NCBI RefSeq assembly: GCF_000025345.1
Contig: NC_013757.1
Location: 3,844,001 to 3,908,000, forward strand
DNA from: Geodermatophilus obscurus DSM 43160
GTDB taxonomy: Bacteria > Actinomycetota > Actinomycetes > Mycobacteriales > Geodermatophilaceae
Direction of reading: 5' to 3'
DNA: 64,000 bases
This document shows positions 23,827 to 30,899 of this stretch, in pieces. The notes under the pieces are model-generated. The model saw only the letters and a program-made list of their open reading frames with translations, had not been told where the DNA came from and did no database searches. Made by a program: the position numbers and the translations under genes. Every line of letters starts with the position of its first letter. Position 1 is the stretch's first letter.

Positions 23827-25230
23827 GTGACCCCGCGCATGCACCGCTCGTCCCGCGCTGCCGGCGCGCTGGTCGGCTCGGCCGTCGGGGACGCGCTGGG
23901 CGCACCGTTCGAGTTCGGCCCGCCCGGGCGGTTCTCCGCAGCCTTCCCGACGCCGGCTCGTGGCGCGCGCACCGAGATGTGCGGTGGCGGGTCGCCGGGG
24001 TGGGAGCCCGGCGAGTTCACCGACGACACGCAGATGGCGCTGCTGGTCGCGACGTCGCTGGTGGAGCGCGGCGGTCTGGACGAGGCCGACCTCTTCGACC
24101 GGTTCCGCACCTGGGCGGCGGCCGACCCGCCGGACATCGGCAACCAGACCCGCGCCGTGCTCGGATCCGGCCTGCCGTGGGACACGGCGGCGGCCGAGCA
24201 CTTCGCACGCTCGGGGCACGCGGCCGGCAACGGCTCGCTGATGCGCACGACGCCGGCCGCCATCCGGTTCGCCCGGAACGGCCGTGAGGCGACCATGGAC
24301 GCCGCCCGCCGCATCTCGGCGCTCACCCACGGCGACCCGTCGGCCGGCGAGGGCTGCGCGGTCTTCCACGAGCTGGTGCGGGTGGCCCTCGGCGGCGGCG
24401 ACCCGCTGGCCGCGATCCCGGCGGCGCTGGAGTCGGTGGCCGGCGAGCACCGCGAGCGGTGGGCGACCGTGCTCGCGCCGGACTGGACGCCGGAGCGGGC
24501 GACCGAGTCCAACGGCGCGGTGTGGCCGACGCTCGGCCAGGCGGTGTGGGCGCTCCGGGACGGCCGGGACTTCGCCGAGGTGCTGCGGCTGGTCATCGAC
24601 CTGGGCGGGGACACCGACACCGTCGCCGCGGTCGCCGGCGGGCTGGCCGGGGCGGTGTACGGCATGGGTGGCATCCCGATGCGCTGGGCGTCGGTCGTCC
24701 ACGGCCGGGTCCCCGGCTCCGGCGATCGGGTGTGGCGGCTGGCCGGCCTGCAGCAGCTGGCGGCCGCGCTCGACGGCGGCGCGCAGCAGAGCTACGACCC
24801 CGGGGTGATCCCGCGGATCGGTCCGCGGGAGGTCCTGCCGGGCATCTGGGCGGGCAACCTCGACGGCGCCCGGTACAGCGAGCAGGACTTCGTCGTCATC
24901 TCGCTGTGCCGGCTCGGCGAGCCGTTCCCCCACACGCTGCACCGCATGGCCTACATCGCCGACAACGACCACAACGCCGACCTCGACGGCATGCTGGCCG
25001 ACGTCCTGGACGACATGGCCGCGCTGCGCGCCGAGGGCCACCGGCTGCTCGTTCACTGCCACGGCGGCGCCTCGCGGACCGGGCTGGTGCTGCGTGCCTG
25101 GCTGGTGCGCGAGGAGGAGATGACGCCGGAGGCAGCGACGGCGTACGTCGCCGAGCGCTGGCCGCACCTGGGTCTGTGGAACGACAGCTTCACCGCCGCG
25201 CTCGCCCGGCTCGAGCAGGGTGACCGGTGA
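23827..25230 (+). CDS. ADP-ribosylglycohydrolase fused to a dual-specificity phosphatase
   Basis: 467 residues from GTG 23827 (GGAGG upstream). Residues about 10-320 are a DraG/ARH glycohydrolase with the metal ligands intact: DALGAPFEFG, FTDDTQ (Asp66, Asp67), GNGSLMRTTPAA and GGDTDT (Asp262). Residues about 325-460 are a dual-specificity/tyrosine phosphatase-like domain with the CX5R loop VHCHGGASRTG (Cys411 to Arg417). The pair could remove ADP-ribose from a target and then act on a phosphate of the product or on a phosphoprotein. This fusion is known in NAD-utilising gene clusters; its substrate is not. It is divergent from the NrtR-like gene and followed by a coupled small gene. Confidence 0.92.
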   Translation: MTPRMHRSSRAAGALVGSAVGDALGAPFEFGPPGRFSAAFPTPARGARTEMCGGGSPGWEPGEFTDDTQMALLVATSLVERGGLDEADLFDRFRTWAAADPPDIGNQTRAVLGSGLPWDTAAAEHFARSGHAAGNGSLMRTTPAAIRFARNGREATMDAARRISALTHGDPSAGEGCAVFHELVRVALGGGDPLAAIPAALESVAGEHRERWATVLAPDWTPERATESNGAVWPTLGQAVWALRDGRDFAEVLRLVIDLGGDTDTVAAVAGGLAGAVYGMGGIPMRWASVVHGRVPGSGDRVWRLAGLQQLAAALDGGAQQSYDPGVIPRIGPREVLPGIWAGNLDGARYSEQDFVVISLCRLGEPFPHTLHRMAYIADNDHNADLDGMLADVLDDMAALRAEGHRLLVHCHGGASRTGLVLRAWLVREEEMTPEAATAYVAERWPHLGLWNDSFTAALARLEQGDR

Positions 25231-25391
25231 GCGACGCGGAGAGCTGGAGCCGCGACTCGACGAGGGGACCGGGCGACGGCCGGTGCACGGCGGGGACCGA
25301 CGCGACCGAGGTGCCGTTCCGGACGACCGATGAGCCACTGGACGTCGCGGTGAGGGTCACCGCCGTCCTGCGAGGGAAGGAGAACGGATGA
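25227..25391 (+). CDS. Small coupled protein, function unknown
   Basis: 54 residues. The GTG at 25227 overlaps the glycohydrolase stop (GTGA), and its TGA overlaps the ATG of the HD gene (ATGA). Overlap at both ends suggests a real gene that couples translation of the three. The product is polar (VSDAESWSRDSTRGPGDGRC... ending LRGKENG) with a single cysteine and no recognised motif. The Shine-Dalgarno sequence of the HD gene (GGGAAGGAG) lies inside it. Confidence 0.45.
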   Translation: MSDAESWSRDSTRGPGDGRCTAGTDATEVPFRTTDEPLDVAVRVTAVLRGKENG

Positions 25392-26056
25392 CCGCGACGC
25401 TGGAGACCCGGAGCACGATGGGGTCCGGACCGCTGAGCGAGCGCTACGACCAGGCGCTGCAGTTCGCCGCCGAGCACCACCGCGAGCAGCTGCGCAAGGG
25501 CTCGCAGGTGCCGTACCTGACGCACCTGATGAGCGTCAGCGCGCTGGTGCTCGAGCACGGCGGCAGCGAGGACCAGGCGATCGCCGGGCTGCTGCACGAC
25601 GCGGTCGAGGACGCGCCGGAGGGTCAGGGCCGCGCGGTGCTGGCGGACATCTGCGAGCGCTTCGGCGACGCCGTGGCCGACATCGTGCAAGCCTGCTCGG
25701 ACGGGCTGGACGCCGACGGCAACCGCAGCGGGCCGTGGCCCGAGCGCAAGCGCCGCTACGTCGAGGGCCTGGCGACCAAGCCGGCCGACGCGCTGCTGGT
25801 CACCGCGGCCGACAAGACGCACAACGGCCTGTGCATCGCCGCCGACGTCCGCCGCTACGGGCAGGACTTCTGGACGACGTTCAACGCCGGCCGCGAGGAG
25901 CTGCTCTGGTACTACACGAGCGTCGAGCGGGCGGTCGCCGCCCGGCTGCCCGGATCCTCGATCGCCGGCGCGCTGCGGCGGGCCGTCGACGAGCTGGCCG
26001 CCGCGGCCGGCACCGAGCGCTCCGCCGTCCCGGTGGAGATGCCGGTCCGGAGCTGA
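25388..26056 (+). CDS. HD-domain phosphohydrolase (SpoT/MESH1-like)
   Basis: 222 residues with GGGAAGGAG upstream. The HD motif set resembles small (p)ppGpp hydrolases: YDQALQFAAEHHREQLRKGS, PYLTHLMSVSALVLEHGG, AGLLHDAVEDAP and a late TAADKTHN. There is no synthetase, TGS or ACT domain. Single-domain HD enzymes of this kind cleave pyrophosphate from (p)ppGpp or related nucleotides, so the substrate could also tie to the preceding ADP-ribose genes. It is third in the apparent operon from 23827. Confidence 0.88.
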   Translation: MTATLETRSTMGSGPLSERYDQALQFAAEHHREQLRKGSQVPYLTHLMSVSALVLEHGGSEDQAIAGLLHDAVEDAPEGQGRAVLADICERFGDAVADIVQACSDGLDADGNRSGPWPERKRRYVEGLATKPADALLVTAADKTHNGLCIAADVRRYGQDFWTTFNAGREELLWYYTSVERAVAARLPGSSIAGALRRAVDELAAAAGTERSAVPVEMPVRS

Positions 26057-26123
26057 GGCCGGCGGACGCGCCGGGGGCGCCGGCGCGGGCGGAGCTCGAC
26101 CCCGGCTGGTGCACCCTGGCCCC

Positions 26124-27032
26124 GTGCCGCACGCAGACACCCCCCGGTGGCCGCGCCCCGCGGGCCCCGGCCCGGTGGTGGCGCTGGGCAAGCTGGTGGC
26201 CGACCAGCTGCTGCAGCTGTCCGCGCCCCTGGTGGTCGGCGGGCAGCAGCGGGTCGTGCGGACGACGACGGCAGGCGGGGCGCCGGCCAACGTGACGGCC
26301 GGCGTGGTCCGCCTGGGTGTGCCGGCGCGGCTGGCGGGCTGGGCCGGTGCGGACCCGTTGGCCGACGGGCTGCTGACCGCGCTGGCGGAGCGCGGGGTGG
26401 AGACGGCGGTGGTGCGCCGCGGCCGGGCGCCGCTGTCGACGGTGCTGGTCCACCCGGACGGCGAGCGGACGCTGCTCACCGACCGCGGGGAGGGCGGGCT
26501 GGAGCCGGCCGACGTCCGCGCGGAGTGGGTGGCCGGCGCCGCCGTCGTCCACCTCGACGGATACGACGTGCTACGATTCCCCGAGGCCCTGCGGACCGCG
26601 GCGGCGGCTGCCCGTGACGCCGGTGCGCCGGTCAGCGTCGACGTCGCCGCGGCGACCCGGATCGCGAGCCACGGGCCGGATGCCTACGCCGGCATGCTCG
26701 CCGGGTTGCGACCCGACGTCCTCTTCTGCAACGCCGCCGAGGCGTCGGAACTGGGGCTGACCGGCGACCTGCCCCCGTGGGCGCCGGCGCTCGCGCTGGT
26801 GCACGCCGGTGCGCAGCCGACCCGGGTGCTGGCGCGAGCCGGCGCCTGGCAGGTGCCGGTGGAGCCGCTGCCGCAGGGGCGGCTGCGCGACACCACCGGC
26901 TGCGGGGACGCCTTCGCCGCCGGGGTGCTGGCCGGCTGGCGCGCCGGGGTGCCCGTGCTGGACGCCGTCCGCGCCGGTCACGCGGCGGCCGCGGTGGTCG
27001 CCGGTGTCATCGGCGGGCAGCCGCCGTCCTGA
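26124..27032 (+). CDS. PfkB-family carbohydrate kinase
   Basis: About 302 residues from GTG 26124; GTG 26109 is an alternative. The ribokinase fold is complete: GGAPANVTAGVVRLG near the N-terminus and the anion-hole/base motif DTTGCGDAFAAGVLAG near the C-terminus, with Asp as catalytic base. It phosphorylates a sugar or nucleoside with ATP. The sugar cannot be named; the sequence is nearest to fructokinase/ribokinase types. It converges with the reductase gene and overlaps a hairpin. Confidence 0.9.
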   Translation: MPHADTPRWPRPAGPGPVVALGKLVADQLLQLSAPLVVGGQQRVVRTTTAGGAPANVTAGVVRLGVPARLAGWAGADPLADGLLTALAERGVETAVVRRGRAPLSTVLVHPDGERTLLTDRGEGGLEPADVRAEWVAGAAVVHLDGYDVLRFPEALRTAAAAARDAGAPVSVDVAAATRIASHGPDAYAGMLAGLRPDVLFCNAAEASELGLTGDLPPWAPALALVHAGAQPTRVLARAGAWQVPVEPLPQGRLRDTTGCGDAFAAGVLAGWRAGVPVLDAVRAGHAAAAVVAGVIGGQPPS

Positions 27033-27050
27033 CCGGCGCGAGGGGTCAGG
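27028..27050. terminator. Hairpin spanning both stop codons of convergent genes
   Basis: CCTGACC (27028-27034) pairs with GGTCAGG (27044-27050). The two arms include the stop codons of the PfkB gene and of the minus-strand reductase gene, which are only 13 bp apart. Confidence 0.5.
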
Positions 27051-28740
27051 TCGCGAGCAGCCGGTGCACGTACCGGATGGCGATCGAGCCCTCCCCCACG
27101 GCGGAGGCCACGCGCTTCACCGACCCGTGGCGGACGTCCCCGGCCGCGAGCACCCCCGGGACGCTGGTCTCCAGCGGCACCGGCGGGCGCCCGAAGGCCC
27201 GGCGCGCGTCGTCGCTGAGGTCCGGGCCGGTCATGACGAAGCCGTCGGCGTCCCGCTCGACGATCGGGGGCAACCAGTCGGTGTGCGGCCGGGCACCGAT
27301 CATGAGGAAGAGGCCGTAGGCGTCGACCCGCTCCACCTCGGCGCTCCCGCGGTGGTGCAGCACCAGGTGGTCCAGCCAGCCGTCGCCACCGCCGTCGACG
27401 ACCTCGGTGCCGGTCCGGACCTCGATGTTGGGTGCCTCCTCCACCGCGCGGACCAGGTAGTGCGACATCCCGGCGGTCAGCGACGCGGCGCGCACCACGA
27501 GGGTCACCCGCTTGGCCCAGCGGGCGAGGTGCAGGGCGGCCTGCCCGGCGGAGTTGGCACCGCCGACGACGACGACCTCCTCGCCGGACACCAGCGGGGC
27601 CTCCGACGCGGCGGCGCCGTAGAAGACGCCGGCGCCGATCAGTGCCTCCAGGGAGGGGACGCCGAGGCGGCGGTAGCTGGCGCCCGTCGCCAGGACGACG
27701 GCGCGCGCGGCCACCACCCCACCGTGCGCGATCTCCAGCACGGTCGCGTCGCGCTCGCGCCGCAGCCTGGTGACCGGCTGCATGAACGCGAAGCGGGCGC
27801 CGAACACCCACGCCTGCTCGTAGGCCCGGCGGGCGAGGTTGCCGCCGCTGACACCGCGTGGAAAGCCGAGGTAGTTGCGGATCGACGAGCTCGACGTGGC
27901 CTGCCCGCCGAGGCCACCGGAGTCGATGACCAGCGTGCGCAGCCCCTCGGACGCGCCGTACACGGCGGCGGACAACCCCCCGGGTCCGCAGCCGACGATC
28001 ACCAGGTCGTAGCTCTCGCCGTGCGGCTCGACCGTCGTCCCGGCGGCTCGGGCGATCTCGATGTCGGTGGGGTCCTGCAGCACCGACCCGTCGGGCATGA
28101 TCATCAGCGGGAACCGGCACTCGCCCATGCCGTCCAGGAGCCGCTGCCCCTCGTCCGAGCCGGCCAGGTGGAACCGGTGCGGCAGGGCACAGCGCCCGAG
28201 CACCTCGCGCAGCTCGTACGCCCGGCCGGACCAGGTCTCGCCGACGACCTCCACCGTGTGCGGGGCCGCGCGCTGCGACTCGGCCCACTCGAGCAGGAAG
28301 CTCGCGACGGCCTGGTGGAACTGCTCGTCGCGTGGCGGTGCCGGCCGGACCACCCAGTGGTCGATGCGCCCACGGGAGATGGCCTCGAGGACCACGTCAG
28401 CGGTGTCCGGGGCCCCGACGTGGCTGTTCGCGATGAGCAGCGCGCGCTCGGCGTGTGGGAACAGCTGCCGCACCTCGCCCAGCAGCGTCGTGCCGGGCGT
28501 GTCCCCGATCACCTCGCCGGCGAGCACCAGGGCGACCTGCTCGCCGGCCGTCGCGAGGTCCTCCAGTGCGGTGAGCGCGTCGTCGACCGAGCTCAGGCAG
28601 CGGACGCGGTAGTCGCGCTCGTACCGGCTGCGCAGCTCTCGCTCGACCTTCGCCAGCCGGTCGGGGTGGTCGTCCACCGCCATCAGCAGGGGCAGGCTCG
28701 TCCCCGGCTGGGCGGGCCGCCGCGCAGGCGTCACCGACAC
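27046..28740 (-). CDS. Fused receiver-like/thioredoxin-reductase-like flavoprotein
   Basis: 564 residues. The first ~130 residues resemble a response-regulator receiver (LLMAVDDHPDRLAKVERELR, LVLAGEV). A short thioredoxin-like segment at about 160-230 follows (VEVVGETWSGRAYELREVL). Then comes a two-nucleotide-binding flavoprotein of the TrxB fold (VGCGPGGLSAAVYGASEG, VVVVGGANSAGQAALHLARW, GVLAAGDVRHGSVKRVASAV). The CxxC redox motif is absent: the position reads YGAAAS. It therefore cannot be a classical thioredoxin reductase, and may use another electron acceptor, possibly with NAD(P)H. Regulation through the receiver is inferred. Confidence 0.88.
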   Translation of the reverse strand: MSVTPARRPAQPGTSLPLLMAVDDHPDRLAKVERELRSRYERDYRVRCLSSVDDALTALEDLATAGEQVALVLAGEVIGDTPGTTLLGEVRQLFPHAERALLIANSHVGAPDTADVVLEAISRGRIDHWVVRPAPPRDEQFHQAVASFLLEWAESQRAAPHTVEVVGETWSGRAYELREVLGRCALPHRFHLAGSDEGQRLLDGMGECRFPLMIMPDGSVLQDPTDIEIARAAGTTVEPHGESYDLVIVGCGPGGLSAAVYGASEGLRTLVIDSGGLGGQATSSSSIRNYLGFPRGVSGGNLARRAYEQAWVFGARFAFMQPVTRLRRERDATVLEIAHGGVVAARAVVLATGASYRRLGVPSLEALIGAGVFYGAAASEAPLVSGEEVVVVGGANSAGQAALHLARWAKRVTLVVRAASLTAGMSHYLVRAVEEAPNIEVRTGTEVVDGGGDGWLDHLVLHHRGSAEVERVDAYGLFLMIGARPHTDWLPPIVERDADGFVMTGPDLSDDARRAFGRPPVPLETSVPGVLAAGDVRHGSVKRVASAVGEGSIAIRYVHRLLAT

Positions 28741-28928
28741 AGGGTGAACCTAGGGAGGCGGGACCTCCGTCACCAGGATCGAACGTCCCTGTCCCTGTTC
28801 CGCGTCGATGGGGAGGCTCCCGCGAAGGGCGACGGCATCGCCAGAGGACGACATCCCTGCCTGCGCGACGGTCGCCGACTCGACGCCGCCGTCCACCTGC
28901 CGCAGCTGCTCCGGCGGCAGGATGGGGC

Positions 28929-29447
28929 ATGAGCTCGACCAGCGACCGCCCGATCCTGCTGCTGGACGTCGACGGGGTGCTCAACGCCGCCCGCGTGGAC
29001 CTGCCCCAGGGCTGGGAGCGAGGCACGTTCAACGGGTACGTGCTGTCCTGGAACCCGACGATCACCGCCCGGCTGCGGGAGCTGCACGAGTCGGGCCGGG
29101 TGGAGATCCAGTGGCTCACCACCTGGACCACGGACGCCGACCGGCTGCTGGCCGAGCCGATGGGCCTGCCCCGCGGGCTGGTGACCCACGCCCGGGCCGA
29201 CGCGGCGCCGACCGGGTTCGCCGGCGTGTTCGGCGGCCGGTCCAGCTGGTGGAAGCTGGCCGCCGCCCGCGCGGTCGCCGAGGCCGAGCCGGACCGGCGG
29301 ATCGTCTGGGTCGACGACGACCTGGCCGAGCAGGCCGCCGACACCGGGGACTGGCTGGCTGCCCACCCGCACGTTCTGGTGGTCGCCCCGGACCTGTTCG
29401 TCGGGCTCACCCACGAGCAGCTGGACGCGATCGAGGCGTGGCTCTGA
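28929..29447 (+). CDS. HAD-like hydrolase
   Basis: 172 residues. The N-terminal LLLDVDGVLNAARVDLP is the HAD motif I nucleophile (DVDGVLN) and IVWVDDDLAEQAADTG gives the C-terminal acidic motif IV. Motif II is a Thr in WLTTW. There is no visible cap domain. Substrate unknown; likely a small phosphatase. Confidence 0.85.
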   Translation: MSSTSDRPILLLDVDGVLNAARVDLPQGWERGTFNGYVLSWNPTITARLRELHESGRVEIQWLTTWTTDADRLLAEPMGLPRGLVTHARADAAPTGFAGVFGGRSSWWKLAAARAVAEAEPDRRIVWVDDDLAEQAADTGDWLAAHPHVLVVAPDLFVGLTHEQLDAIEAWL

Positions 29448-29573
29448 GGCGGGCGGGGACCAGGGCCGCGGACACCTGCCCAGGGTCGGAGCAGGGGCTG
29501 AGCCCCAGCCGGACGGTGTCGCCCTCCGCGAGGTCACCCCCTGCCCCGCGCCGTGGGCAGGGTTCGAGCGTCG

Positions 29574-29888
29574 TCACCCCTCCCGCAGAGACTCCCGGTA
29601 CTCGATCCCGCGCGTCTCGGCGGCGACGGCGTCTATCACGTCCAGCACCGGCTCGACGGTGAAGGAGAAGCCCGCGTAGACAGTGGTGAGGTACTCCAGG
29701 TCGGCCGGCGCGTCGGTCTCGACGACGGCGTACCCGCCGAACTCGCCGAGGCGGACGACGAACTGGTGGAAGGTCAGGCTCTCCGGCATCTCCCACCCGG
29801 AGAAGATCTCGAGCACCCGCTTCTGCGCGGCTTCGTACTCCGCGACCGAGCCAGTCGGCCGTTCCCGCCACGTGACGACGAACTTCAT
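29574..29888 (-). CDS. DUF3303-family protein
   Basis: 104 residues from ATG 29888. The dimeric alpha-beta barrel-like pattern is MKFVVTWRERPTGSVAEYEA, then FHQFVVRLGEFGGYAVVET and FTVEPVLDVIDAVA, which matches DUF3303. Function unknown. It is a single gene. Confidence 0.8.
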   Translation of the reverse strand: MKFVVTWRERPTGSVAEYEAAQKRVLEIFSGWEMPESLTFHQFVVRLGEFGGYAVVETDAPADLEYLTTVYAGFSFTVEPVLDVIDAVAAETRGIEYRESLREG

Positions 29889-30180
29889 GTCGCGCTCCCC
29901 CTGGACGTCTGCGAGTGGCGAGGGTCCTGGGCGCCGGAGCTCCGACGCAAGGACGACGAGAACGACCAGCGGACGCAAGCCACCGTCTCGACGCGTCGCC
30001 ACAGCCCGTCCACCGCACGCGACGACGTCCGCGCCGGGAGGTCAGCCGCTCAGGTAGCGCCGCCGGATGGTCGGCGACGTCAGTGACCGCCCGGCTGCGG
30101 TGGTGAGCCACCCGTGGCGAACAGAGTGCCATCGTTCGGAATCGAGCCTGAGTCGCTTTGTCCCAACGCGTTCACCTGGT
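29889..30180. other. Intergenic, nothing recognised
   Basis: About 290 bp with several overlapping open frames in both directions but no ribosome-binding site, conserved motif or repeat. Its end holds the promoter of the next TA operon. Confidence 0.5.
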
Positions 30181-30197
30181 TGCTAGCATCGCTAGCA
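30181..30197. promoter_or_regulatory. TA operator palindrome
   Basis: TGCTAGC-ATC-GCTAGCA is a perfect 7-bp inverted repeat that includes a TAGCAT -10-like hexamer, 12 bp before the antitoxin start. It is the likely autorepression site of the following pair. Confidence 0.6.
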
Positions 30198-30209
30198 GAA
30201 GGGGGAGCC

Positions 30210-30455
30210 ATGGCCGCCATCAGCATCAGAGGTCTCGACGACGAAGTCCGCGAACGGTTGCGGGTCCGCGCGGCCCGCAACGGGAGGTCCATGGAGGCGG
30301 AGATCCGCGAGATCCTCACGACGGCGGTCAGCGACGCCGAGTCGTCCGCCGACCTCTTCTCCACCCTGCTGGAGCGCTTCGGCGGTGCGGGGGGCGTCGA
30401 GCTGCCCATCCCACCCCGGAGCTCGCCGGCGCGGTCAACGGACTTCCCCGAGTGA
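30210..30455 (+). CDS. FitA-like antitoxin
   Basis: 81 residues with GGGGGAG upstream. MAAISIRGLDDEVRERLRVR and NGRSMEAEIREIL are the signature of FitA-type ribbon-helix-helix antitoxins. The C-terminal tail (ADLFSTLLERFGG) would embrace the toxin. Its TGA overlaps the toxin GTG. A palindrome over the promoter supports autoregulation. Confidence 0.88.
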   Translation: MAAISIRGLDDEVRERLRVRAARNGRSMEAEIREILTTAVSDAESSADLFSTLLERFGGAGGVELPIPPRSSPARSTDFPE

Positions 30456-30868
30456 TCGTCCTCGACACGAATGTCGTGTCCGAACTGATGCGCCCCTCCC
30501 GGGACCCGGCGGTCGTGACCTGGCTCGGCCAGCAGACGCGGGGATCCCTTGTCACGACCGCCATCACCGTGGCCGAGATCCGCTTCGGTCTCGCCCGGCT
30601 CCCCGACGGACGGCGTGCCACCGAGCTGCGGCAGCTCGCCGACGAGGTGCTCGGAGCCTTTCCCGGCCAGGTCCTCCCCTTCAACACTGCCGCCGCCGCT
30701 CTGTACGGCGACATCGCAGCGGCCCGAGAGCGTGGCGGACGCCCCGTCGACGCCCTGGACGCACAGATCGCTGCCATCTGTCGCGCGCACTCTGCCTCGT
30801 TGGCCACGCGCAACACCCGGGACTTCGTCGGCACCGGCGTCGAGCTCGTCGATCCCTGGCAAGCCTGA
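30452..30868 (+). CDS. FitB-like PIN-domain toxin
   Basis: 138 residues from GTG 30452 (GTGA overlap). PIN motifs: IVLDTNVVSELMRP (Asp5), TVAEIRFGLARL, PVDALDAQIAAICRAHSASL and TRNTRDFVGTGVELVDPW. All four acidic positions of the RNase site are present. The 3' end of this gene and the following intergenic DNA recur, eroded, at 39570-39850. Confidence 0.9.
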   Translation: MIVLDTNVVSELMRPSRDPAVVTWLGQQTRGSLVTTAITVAEIRFGLARLPDGRRATELRQLADEVLGAFPGQVLPFNTAAAALYGDIAAARERGGRPVDALDAQIAAICRAHSASLATRNTRDFVGTGVELVDPWQA

Positions 30869-30899
30869 GAGCCGAGCCGTCGCTCGTGACGGCCGAGCG

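Noticed and set aside
27046-28740. Calling the receiver-fused flavoprotein a thioredoxin reductase (trxB)
   Set aside because: The CxxC motif is absent, so the enzyme name would be wrong.
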